A DNA stretch of 40,583 nt from Magnetococcales bacterium HCHbin5 (lineage in GTDB: Bacteria; Pseudomonadota; Magnetococcia; Magnetococcales; Magnetaquicoccaceae), in NCBI GenBank assembly GCA_002753505.1, contig PEAG01000028.1, positions 1 through 40,583 of the forward strand. The letters run 5' to 3'. Shown here one piece after another: positions 28,215-35,856 of the stretch. The position numbers were made by a program, and so were the translations under genes. The number at the start of each line of letters is the position of its first letter. Positions within the stretch are counted from its first letter, which is position 1. A model generated the notes under the pieces. The model was not told the DNA's origin and searched no databases. It saw only the letters and a list, made by a program, of their open reading frames with translations.

Positions 28215-29087
28215 TTACGGAAAGGAGCGTGCAAGGCGCGCGCCCACCGCATAGTAGCGATAGTTTTTATCGTCATAGCTCCGAAAGCTGCAACGCACCA
28301 GAGCGGGGAGGACTCCCCAACAACCGCCCCGCACAACCCGGTTGAAGCCCCAGGCGGCTCCTGGCGGATTTTCTGCGGGAGACTTGGCGTAATAGTTTTC
28401 GTCATACCAATCTGCCACCCACTCCCACAGATTGCCACTCATGTCATGCAACCCCAGACCGTTGGGATCTTTTTGACCGACCGGATGGGTGGTATTGTCG
28501 CTGTTATCCTTGTACCAGGCCACACGATCTATATCGTCTCCACCGCTATATTTTTCATTCTTGCCACCGCTTCGGCAGGCATACTCCCACTCTGCCTCGG
28601 TTGGCATCCGATATTTGCCATCCCCTCGTGCATTCAACTCCGCCAAATAGTGCCGGACATCCACCCAGGAGATGTTTTCCATCGGATATTGCGCCCAATT
28701 GCCCGGACGTCTTTTGCCAAAGCCGAAGAGGCTCCTCTGTTCTTCTGGAAAATAGGCCGTATTGTTGGGCATGAGTTTGATCCATTCCCCTTGGGTCAAG
28801 GGATATTTGCCGATCCAGAATCCATTCAGCGTCACCTTGTGTACCGGCCTTTCGTCGGAGCTGGCATCACTTTGATGGCTTCCCATCAGAAAACTCCCCC
28901 CGGGAACCCAGACAAACACCATGCCTGTGATGGGGCATTGCCAAAGCGTACCGGCTGGCGGCTCACGGGCAGCATCTGCAGGCAGCGGGTTGGACTCCTG
29001 TTCTGGCAGGCACGACTCCGCCGATGGCCCGACCCCAACCGCCGGGCACGCCTGCTGGGCGACTTCGCCTTCAGAGCATTGGGACAT
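28215..29087 (-). CDS. SUMF1 / formylglycine-generating-enzyme-like domain protein
   Basis: A C-type-lectin-fold protein of about 290 residues. The domain starts at GMVFVWVPGGSFLMGS, continues with DERPVHKVTLNGFWIGKYPLTQGEW, PMENISWVDVRHYLAELN, YRMPTEAEWEYACRSGG and GLGLHDMSGNLWEWVADWYDENY, and ends with VVRGGCWGVLPALVRCSFR and VGARLARSFP. The Cys pair placement of true sulfatase-activating enzymes is not kept, so enzyme activity is doubtful. I chose the ATG at 29087 because GGAGGG lies 9 nt upstream; a GTG 24 nt earlier also fits. The N-terminal 45 residues are low-complexity with scattered Cys. No sulfatase gene is near. The C-terminal segment resembles the variable region of diversity-generating retroelement targets. 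Confidence 0.8.
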   Translation of the reverse strand: MSQCSEGEVAQQACPAVGVGPSAESCLPEQESNPLPADAAREPPAGTLWQCPITGMVFVWVPGGSFLMGSHQSDASSDERPVHKVTLNGFWIGKYPLTQGEWIKLMPNNTAYFPEEQRSLFGFGKRRPGNWAQYPMENISWVDVRHYLAELNARGDGKYRMPTEAEWEYACRSGGKNEKYSGGDDIDRVAWYKDNSDNTTHPVGQKDPNGLGLHDMSGNLWEWVADWYDENYYAKSPAENPPGAAWGFNRVVRGGCWGVLPALVRCSFRSYDDKNYRYYAVGARLARSFP

Positions 29088-29277
29088 TTCGCCACACCCT
29101 CCACCGCTCACACACAGTCCAGAAAAACAGTTGATGCTACAAAAAAACGCTCTTCCGGTCCAGGCATGTCAATCGTAACGGAAAGCAACGGGCAGGACGG
29201 CTCTCTCCCCTTGCAAAACAGTGGGGGTGCCGAAACAAAAACGGCCACCAAACAGGCACCGTCAATGATTAAAAAAC

Positions 29278-29319
29278 ATGGTGTCCCCGGCGCGATTTGA
29301 ACGCACGGCCTGCGGATTA
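29278..29319 (-). repeat. att-like direct repeat: 3' half of tRNA-Arg (left border of defence island)
   Basis: This stretch is the reverse complement of a tRNA 3' half: CCA end, acceptor strand CGGGGAC, T arm with GTTCAAAT loop and a 5-nt variable region. It matches 37534-37575 over 42 bp with one mismatch (29312). No matching 5' half (a GTCCCCG start on the minus strand) occurs beyond it, so it is not a complete tRNA gene. The match stops in the anticodon loop, a typical crossover point of tyrosine integrases. The stretch 29088-29476 contains only this repeat and the hsdR leader. Confidence 0.85.
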
Positions 29320-29476
29320 TCTATCCGTTGATCGTGGGTAAACCTGCATGTAGCTACCCATCGCCTGACCTGCGGGTGCCCGATGAGTGTGAAGCATTGC
29401 GACTCAGAGAGAAATGGCTAAAATGGCTCCAACTGTGGTTCTGAAGCAGCAGGTGCATATTAAACGGATATTCTCA

Positions 29477-32400
29477 ATGACCGAACAGGAAATAGAACAA
29501 AAGTTGATTGAGAGGCTGGGCGATCTCAAATACACCTATCGCTCGGATATTCGTGATCGCACCTCACTTGAAGGTAATTTCCGTCAAAAATTCGAGATGC
29601 TCAACCGTGTCCGCCTGACCGATGCCGAGTTTGCCCGGCTGCGCGATGAGATCGTCAACGCCGATGTCTTCCAGGCCGCCAAGGCACTGCGCGAGTACGG
29701 CTATATCGAGCGCGAAGACGGCACTCCGCTGCACTACATGTTGGTCAACCTCAAGGACTGGTGCAAAAACGAGTTCGAGGTCATCCATCAGCTGCGCATC
29801 AACACCGACAACAGCCACCATCGCTATGACGTAATCCTGCTCATCAATGGTCTGCCGCTGGTGCAGATTGAGCTGAAGAGCGTCGGTATCAACCCGCGTC
29901 GAGCCATGGAGCAAATTATCGAGTACCGCAACGCCCCCGGAAACGGCTACGCCAACACGCTGCTCTGCTTCATGCAGCTCTTCATCGTCAGCAACCGCAA
30001 TAACACCTGGTATTTCACCAATAACCACAACCAACACTTTGCCTTCAACGCCGATGAGCGTTTCCTGCCTGTCTACCAATGGGCCGAGGAAGACAACCGC
30101 AAGGTCACCCACCTGGACGACTTCGCCGAGAGGTTTCTGGCCAAGTGTGCGCTGGGCCAGATGATCAGCCGTTACATGGTGCTCGTCGCCAGCGAGCAAA
30201 AGCTGTTGATCATGCGCCCGTACCAAATCTATGCGGTCAAGGCCATTGTCGACTGCATCCACCAGCACCGTGGCAACGGCTTCATCTGGCATACCACCGG
30301 CAGCGGCAAGACTCTCACCTCCTTCAAGGCGTCAACCCTGCTCAAGGACAACCCGGACATTGAAAAATGTCTGTTCGTGGTGGATCGCAAAGACCTCGAC
30401 CGCCAGACCCGCATCGAATTCAATAAGTTTCAAGAAGGCTGCGTCGAAGAGAACACCAGCACCGAAACCCTCGTGCGCCGCCTGCTCTCGGAGGATTATG
30501 CCGACAAGGTGATCGTCACCACCATCCAGAAACTCGGCTTGGCCCTGGATGAAAACAGTAAAAGTGCCCAGCAGCACAAGGAGAGGGGCAAACTCACCTA
30601 CAAGGAGCGGCTCGCCCCGTTACGCGGGCAGCGCGTCGTCATCATCTTCGACGAATGCCACCGCTCCCAGTTTGGCGAGAATCACAAAGCCATCAAAGAG
30701 TTTTTCCCCAATGCGCAACTGTTCGGCTTTACCGGCACGCCCATCTTCGAGGAGAACGCCAGCTACACCCAGGTCGACGGCACTCTTGGCTCCTACCGGA
30801 CCACCCAAGACATCTTTGAAAAGCGGCTTCATGCCTACACCATCACCCACGCCATTGATGACAGCAACGTGCTGCGTTTTCACATCGATTATTTCAAACC
30901 AGAGGGCAAAGCCGAAGGCGACAAGCCAGCCAGCGACAAGGCAAAGAAGGGCAGCACCAGGCCCCCTCGGCCCGTGGCCCAGCGCGCTGTGGTCGATGCC
31001 ATCCTGGCCAAGCATGACGCTGCCACCGATCATCGCCGCTTCAATGCCCTTCTGGCCACCGCCTCCATCAACGATGCCATTGACTTTTACGAGCTGTTCA
31101 AGCAGGTCCAGGCCGAGCATCGGGGCCAAGATTCCAACTTCATCCCGCTCAACATCGCCTGCATCTTCTCGCCCCCGGCGGAGGGCAACAGGGACGTCAA
31201 GCAGCTCCAGGAAGATCTGCCCCAGGAACGGGCGGACAACCAGCAGGAGCCGGAGCGGAAGAAGGCCGCGTTGCAACAGATCATCGCCGACTATAACGCC
31301 CAATATGGCACCAACCACAAGCTCGGGGAGTTTGACGGCTACTATCAGGACGTGCAGCAGCGCATCAAGGATCAGAAGCATCCCAACAGCGACTTTCCGC
31401 GTAAGAACAAGATCGACCTCACCATCGTTGTCGATATGCTGCTTACCGGTTTCGACTCCCAGTACCTCAACACTCTGTACGTGGACAAGGATCTCAAGCA
31501 CCATGGTCTGATTCAGGCCTTTTCGCGCACCAACCGCGTGCTCAACGACACCAAACCCTACGGCAACATTCTCGACTTTCGCGCCCAGGAAAAGAGCGTG
31601 GACGAGGCCATTGCCCTTTTCTCTGGCGAGGATGCCGATCGCTCCCGCGAAATTTGGCTGGTGGACCCGGCCCCCAAGGTCATCGACCAGTTCGATGCCG
31701 CCGTCCGGCAACTGGAAGCGTTCATGGAAGCCCAGGGCCAGCCCTGTACACCCGATGCGGTCAACAACCTCAAGGGCGATACCGCCCGCGCCGAGTTCAT
31801 CAACCGCTTCAAGGAGGTTCAGCGGCTCAAGACCCAGCTTGACCAGTACACCGACCTGAGCAACGCACAAAAAGAACAGATCGAGCAGCGACTACCGGAA
31901 GAGCAACTGCGCGGCTTCAAGGGCATCTACCTGGAGACCGCCCAACGTCTCAAGGCACAGCAGGGCAAGAGAGGTGACGAGGCCAGCGACGACCGGGAGG
32001 TCATCGAGCAACTGAGCTTTGAATTTGTCCTCTTCTCCTCGGCCATGATCGACTACGATTACATCATGGGCCTGGTCGCCCGTTTCACTCAGGAAAAGCC
32101 CGGCAGGCAGACCATGAGCCGCGAACAGCTCATCAACCTCCTCGCCGCCAACAGCAACCTGATGGACGAGCGCAGGGATATCATCGCCTACATCAACACT
32201 CTGGAGGCCGGCAAGGGCCTCAGCGAAGAGAGCATCCGCGACGGCTATCAGAGCTTCAAGGCACAAAAGGCCGAGGGTGAACTCAGCGATCTCGCCAAGC
32301 GGCACCGGCTGGAACGCGACGCCCTGCAAGCCTTCGTCGCTGGCATCCTGGACCGCATGATCTTCGACGGTGAACGGTTGAGCGACCTGTTTGAACCGCT

Positions 32401-32518
32401 GGATCTGGGCTGGAAGGCCCGCAGCGGGGCCGAGGTGGCACTGATGGAAGAGTTGGTGCCCTTTCTGAAAAAGCAGGTCGGCGGGCGCGATATATCGGGG
32501 TTGGCGGCATATGAGTAA
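29477..32518 (+). CDS. hsdR: Type I restriction enzyme R subunit (ATP-dependent translocase and nuclease)
   Basis: Motor and endonuclease subunit of a type I restriction-modification complex. The N-terminal nuclease domain carries YDVILLINGLPLVQIELKSV (about residues 116-135), which fits the D...E-x-K site. The helicase core has Walker A HTTGSGKTLT (about 273), the DECH box (about 392), GFTGTPIF, and the motif VI region with GLIQAFSRTNRVLND (about 678). The C-terminal helical part ends near residue 1013, a normal length. I chose the Met of MTEQEIEQKL; the in-frame ATG at 29414 would add 21 residues with no support. The last 8 nt overlap hsdS. It is the first gene of the island operon. Confidence 0.95.
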   Translation: MTEQEIEQKLIERLGDLKYTYRSDIRDRTSLEGNFRQKFEMLNRVRLTDAEFARLRDEIVNADVFQAAKALREYGYIEREDGTPLHYMLVNLKDWCKNEFEVIHQLRINTDNSHHRYDVILLINGLPLVQIELKSVGINPRRAMEQIIEYRNAPGNGYANTLLCFMQLFIVSNRNNTWYFTNNHNQHFAFNADERFLPVYQWAEEDNRKVTHLDDFAERFLAKCALGQMISRYMVLVASEQKLLIMRPYQIYAVKAIVDCIHQHRGNGFIWHTTGSGKTLTSFKASTLLKDNPDIEKCLFVVDRKDLDRQTRIEFNKFQEGCVEENTSTETLVRRLLSEDYADKVIVTTIQKLGLALDENSKSAQQHKERGKLTYKERLAPLRGQRVVIIFDECHRSQFGENHKAIKEFFPNAQLFGFTGTPIFEENASYTQVDGTLGSYRTTQDIFEKRLHAYTITHAIDDSNVLRFHIDYFKPEGKAEGDKPASDKAKKGSTRPPRPVAQRAVVDAILAKHDAATDHRRFNALLATASINDAIDFYELFKQVQAEHRGQDSNFIPLNIACIFSPPAEGNRDVKQLQEDLPQERADNQQEPERKKAALQQIIADYNAQYGTNHKLGEFDGYYQDVQQRIKDQKHPNSDFPRKNKIDLTIVVDMLLTGFDSQYLNTLYVDKDLKHHGLIQAFSRTNRVLNDTKPYGNILDFRAQEKSVDEAIALFSGEDADRSREIWLVDPAPKVIDQFDAAVRQLEAFMEAQGQPCTPDAVNNLKGDTARAEFINRFKEVQRLKTQLDQYTDLSNAQKEQIEQRLPEEQLRGFKGIYLETAQRLKAQQGKRGDEASDDREVIEQLSFEFVLFSSAMIDYDYIMGLVARFTQEKPGRQTMSREQLINLLAANSNLMDERRDIIAYINTLEAGKGLSEESIRDGYQSFKAQKAEGELSDLAKRHRLERDALQAFVAGILDRMIFDGERLSDLFEPLDLGWKARSGAEVALMEELVPFLKKQVGGRDISGLAAYE

Positions 32519-33728
32519 GACGATGAAAGAGGAACAGAAGGCATTGGAACCTCGGTTGCGGTTTCCTGAGTTTCGGGATGCGGGGGGGTGGGAAGCTCAG
32601 AGAATTGGTAAATACCTTACGGAGAGCCGGATAAAGGGTAGCAAGGGTGATGTAGCAAAAAAACTGACCGTTAAACTATGGGGAAATGGTGTTTATGAAA
32701 AGAATGAAGCCGTACAGGGAAGTGCTAACACTCAATACTATCGCCGCAAGGCTGGACAGTTTATCTATAGCAAGTTAGATTTTCTCAATCAGGCATTTGG
32801 GATAATTCCAGAACACTTAGACAATTGCGAGTCGACGGTTGATTTGCCGTGCTTTGATGCGAGCACACAGCTTGATGTGCGGTTCCTGCTTGAGTATGTA
32901 CAACGTAAGGAATTTTATAAGAGGCATGGTGAGGTTGCGGACGGCGGAAGGAAGGCAAAGCGAATCCAAGTAGGAACGTTTTTAGGCTTCCCGATATTCC
33001 TGCCAATACCAGAAGAACAACAAAAAATCGCCGATTGCCTCTCCTCCCTCGACGCCCTGATTGCCGCCCACATCAAAAAGCTTGAAGCCCTCACGACCCA
33101 CAAAAAAGGGCTGATGCAGCAACTCTTCCCCCGCGAGGGCGAAACCGTTCCCCGCCTGCGCTTTCCCGAGTTTCGGGATGCGGGGGAGTGGGTGGTGAAA
33201 CCGCTAAAAAATCTCGTTGAGAATTTAGACTCTAAAAGGGTTCCGATAACAGAAGCGGATCGCGCAAAAGGGACTATCCCTTATTATGGTGCTTCTGGGG
33301 TTATCGACTTTGTTGATAGCTATATTTTTGATGAAGACCTGCTCTGTATTTCAGAGGATGGCGCAAATTTAGTTGCGAGAACATCTCCTATCGCTTTTTC
33401 TATAACTGGCAAGACATGGGTAAATAACCATGCGCACGTTCTGAAATTTAGACACAAATTCACACAGACGATAGTCGAGAACTACTTGAACGCCATAAAT
33501 CTTGAGGATTTTCTTACAGGTATGGCCCAGCCTAAACTGAACCGGGCGAAGCTGGATACAATTCCTATCTTCCTTCCTGGCGAAGGTGAACAACAAAAAG
33601 TCGCCGATTGCCTCTCCTCCCTCGACACGCTGATCACCGCCCACACCAAAAAACTCGAAACTCTCAAGACCCACAAAAAAGGTCTGATGCAGCAACTCTT
33701 CCCCAACCCGGAGGCGGTGGGCGCATGA
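32511..33728 (+). CDS. hsdS: Type I restriction-modification specificity subunit
   Basis: Sets the target sequence for both methylation and restriction. The 405 residues hold two target-recognition domains. Each is introduced by the same phrase PRLRFPEFRDAG (about residues 14 and 215) and closed by a near-identical helix: ADCLSSLDALIAAHIKKLEA...THKKGLMQQLFP (about 174-206) and ADCLSSLDTLITAHTKKLET...THKKGLMQQLFP (about 365-398). The recognition parts are AT-richer than neighbouring genes, as is usual for exchanged domains. The ATG lies inside the hsdR end (8-nt overlap) and the stop overlaps rhuM by 4 nt. The target sequence cannot be predicted. Confidence 0.94.
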   Translation: MSKTMKEEQKALEPRLRFPEFRDAGGWEAQRIGKYLTESRIKGSKGDVAKKLTVKLWGNGVYEKNEAVQGSANTQYYRRKAGQFIYSKLDFLNQAFGIIPEHLDNCESTVDLPCFDASTQLDVRFLLEYVQRKEFYKRHGEVADGGRKAKRIQVGTFLGFPIFLPIPEEQQKIADCLSSLDALIAAHIKKLEALTTHKKGLMQQLFPREGETVPRLRFPEFRDAGEWVVKPLKNLVENLDSKRVPITEADRAKGTIPYYGASGVIDFVDSYIFDEDLLCISEDGANLVARTSPIAFSITGKTWVNNHAHVLKFRHKFTQTIVENYLNAINLEDFLTGMAQPKLNRAKLDTIPIFLPGEGEQQKVADCLSSLDTLITAHTKKLETLKTHKKGLMQQLFPNPEAVGA

Positions 33729-34732
33729 GCGACCTGATCCTCTACGCCACGGAAGACGGCCAGAGCCGGATACAACTGCGGGCCGACGGCCAAACCGTTT
33801 GGCTGACTCAATTGGAAATGGCCGAGCTTTTTCAGACCACCAAGCAGAATATCGCCAAGCACCTGAAGGCCATTTTTACCGAGGAAGAATTGAGCGCGAA
33901 ATCAGTTGTCAACCAATGGTTGACAACTGCCGCCGACGGCAAGAACTATCGGATCGCGCACTACAACCTGGACGCCATTCTGGCGGTGGGCTACCGGGTG
34001 CGTTCACCGCGTGGCGCGCAGTTCCGCCGCTGGGCCTCCACCGTGCTCGGCGAATACCTGCGCAAGGGCTTTGTGATGGACGACGAGCGGCTGAAGAACC
34101 CCGATGGCCGCCCCGATTATTTCGACGAGATGCTGGCGCGCATCCGCGATATTCGTGCTTCGGAAAAGCGTTTTTATCAGAAGGTGCGCGATCTGTTCGC
34201 CCTCTCCAGCGACTACGACAAGAGTGACCACGCCACCCAGCAGTTTTTCGCCACCGTGCAGAATTTATTGCTCTATGCCGTCACCGGGCAGACCGCCGCC
34301 GAACTGGTCAGCGCGCGAGCCAATCCCGCCGATCCCCATTTTGGCCTGCTTAATTGGAAGGGGGCGATGGTGCGCAAGCAGGATATCCTCATCGCCAAGA
34401 ACTACCTGACCGAAGACGAGATCGACACCCTCAATCGGTTGGTGGTCATCTTCCTGGAAACCGCCGAGTTGCGCGCCAAACGCCAGACCCTGACCTCCAT
34501 GGAGTTCTGGCGGGATAATGTGGGGCAGATCATCACCACCAACGGCTTTCCCCTGTTGGCGAACGCCGGTTCCATCAGCCATGCCCACATGGAACAGCAG
34601 GTCGGCAGGCAGTTTCAGGATTACGACCAGCACCGCAAAACCCAGGAGGCGCAAGCGGCGGATGCCCAGGACGAGGCCGAACTGAAAGCGTTGGAAAGCA
34701 GGATCAAGAATCGCAAAGGAACAGCGTCATGA
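33725..34732 (+). CDS. rhuM: RhuM family protein
   Basis: A 335-residue protein of the RhuM family, named after a gene of Salmonella pathogenicity island 3, with no established biochemical role. The N-terminus has a helix-turn-helix-like segment (VWLTQLEMAELFQTTKQNIAKHLKAIF), followed by SVVNQWLTTAADGKNY, YNLDAILAVGYRVRSPRGAQFRRWA and LGEYLRKGFVMDDERLKN, all typical of the family. The C-terminal part is helical and ends in a charged tail. I placed the start at the ATG overlapping the hsdS stop (ATGA); the stop in turn overlaps the next gene by 4 nt. Members are often found inside type I restriction loci, so a regulatory or defence role is possible but not shown. Confidence 0.88.
   Translation: MSDLILYATEDGQSRIQLRADGQTVWLTQLEMAELFQTTKQNIAKHLKAIFTEEELSAKSVVNQWLTTAADGKNYRIAHYNLDAILAVGYRVRSPRGAQFRRWASTVLGEYLRKGFVMDDERLKNPDGRPDYFDEMLARIRDIRASEKRFYQKVRDLFALSSDYDKSDHATQQFFATVQNLLLYAVTGQTAAELVSARANPADPHFGLLNWKGAMVRKQDILIAKNYLTEDEIDTLNRLVVIFLETAELRAKRQTLTSMEFWRDNVGQIITTNGFPLLANAGSISHAHMEQQVGRQFQDYDQHRKTQEAQAADAQDEAELKALESRIKNRKGTAS
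33903..33929. repeat. 27-bp perfect inverted repeat inside rhuM
   Basis: CAGTTGTCAACC and GGTTGACAACTG are perfect 12-bp inverted arms around AAT. The site lies in the rhuM coding region, encoding part of SVVNQWLTTA. It could be a protein-binding site or an mRNA hairpin, or simply chance aided by the protein sequence. Confidence 0.6.
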
Positions 34733-35856
34733 ATGCCCCCCAAACCTTTACCAGCCTGGACGAACTGGCCCGGCATCTGCGCGATGTGCTGACGAAAAAG
34801 TATGTCCTGCTCTTTGCCTTCAATGGCACAGGCAAAACGCGCCTCTCCATGCTCTTCAAGGAATTGGGCAAGAGAACTGTCGAAGATGATGAGGGCAATG
34901 AAGAGACAACCCGCGACACCCTCTATTTCAACGCCTTCACCGAAGACCTGTTCCACTGGGACAATGACCTGGAGGGCGATTCCCGGCGCGTGCTGCGCAT
35001 GAATACGGATTCGCGCTTCTTCGATGGTCTGCAAGAGCTGGAGATGGAGAACCGCATCCGACCGCTATTACGTCGCTATGCTGACATCGATTTTTTTATC
35101 GATTACGAGCAAGGTGCGGTGAACTTTGTCCGAGAAGTCCAGTCCGGAGAAAATACCGAGACCATCGAGCATATCAAGGTGTCCCGTGGTGAGGAGAATA
35201 TCTTCGTCTGGTGCTTCTTTCTCGCCGTCGCCCAGTTGGCGGTGGATGGGCAGGAGGCCTACCGCTGGGTCAAATACCTCTATATCGACGATCCCATCTC
35301 CTCGCTGGATGACAACAACGCCATCGCTGTGGCCAGCCATCTGGCGCAACTGCTGAAGAGTGCCAACGGACAGATCAGAATAGTGATCTCGACCCACCAT
35401 CATCTATTCTTCAATGTCATGTGCAACGAGCTGAGCAACGCCGCTCGATACTTCCTGAGCAAGGAGGCGGATCAATTCCTGCTGACAGACACCGGCGATA
35501 CCCCGCGCTTCCACCACATAGCACTGCTCAAACAGCTGCATGAAGTGGCGGAATCGGGCCAGATTTACACCTACCATTTTAATATCCTGCGCAATCTTCT
35601 GGAAAAGACAGCCACCTTTCACGGCTTCCGAAGGTTCTCCGACTGCATCAACAGGGACATCGACGACCCGGACGGCATTTTGCACACCCGCTTGGTGAAC
35701 GTGCTCAGCCACGGGAATTATTCCCTCTTTGAGCCCCAGGAGATGCTGCCGGAGAACAAGGAATACTTCCGCAAGATCCTGCGGGACTTTATGAACAATT
35801 ACCGGTTCAATCCGGAACTCTTCCCGGAACCGCGACAAGAGAGTGTGAGCGCATGA
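34729..35856 (+). CDS. PrrC-like anticodon nuclease (ABC ATPase plus nuclease domain)
   Basis: A 375-residue protein with the motif set of an ABC-type ATPase: Walker A FNGTGKT (31-37), signature VSRGEEN (151-157), Walker B YLYIDDPISSLD (183-194) and H-loop STH (221-223). The C-terminal part has Arg288-x3-Glu292 and His328, matching in order and approximate spacing the Arg-x3-Glu...His catalytic triad of the tRNA-cleaving nucleases PrrC and RloC. Length is close to PrrC (about 396). PrrC is also encoded within a type I restriction locus, held silent by the complex and released when a phage blocks restriction. The gene overlaps rhuM and hsdM by 4 nt each. Function is inferred; no substrate tRNA can be named. 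Confidence 0.78.
   Translation: MNAPQTFTSLDELARHLRDVLTKKYVLLFAFNGTGKTRLSMLFKELGKRTVEDDEGNEETTRDTLYFNAFTEDLFHWDNDLEGDSRRVLRMNTDSRFFDGLQELEMENRIRPLLRRYADIDFFIDYEQGAVNFVREVQSGENTETIEHIKVSRGEENIFVWCFFLAVAQLAVDGQEAYRWVKYLYIDDPISSLDDNNAIAVASHLAQLLKSANGQIRIVISTHHHLFFNVMCNELSNAARYFLSKEADQFLLTDTGDTPRFHHIALLKQLHEVAESGQIYTYHFNILRNLLEKTATFHGFRRFSDCINRDIDDPDGILHTRLVNVLSHGNYSLFEPQEMLPENKEYFRKILRDFMNNYRFNPELFPEPRQESVSA

Noticed and set aside
28215-29087. True sulfatase-modifying (formylglycine-generating) enzyme
   Set aside because: The active-site cysteine arrangement of the enzymes is not kept and no sulfatase is nearby; only the fold can be claimed.
29278-29360. A complete tRNA-Arg gene on the minus strand
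   Set aside because: Only the 3' half fits; no 5' acceptor strand GTCCCCG or D arm follows at the right distance. The same applies at 37534-37575.
33725-35856. Toxin-antitoxin pair (rhuM with the ATPase gene)
   Set aside because: Both proteins are large and embedded in the restriction operon; the second has ABC and PrrC-like nuclease motifs. Nothing specific to a toxin-antitoxin pair is visible.
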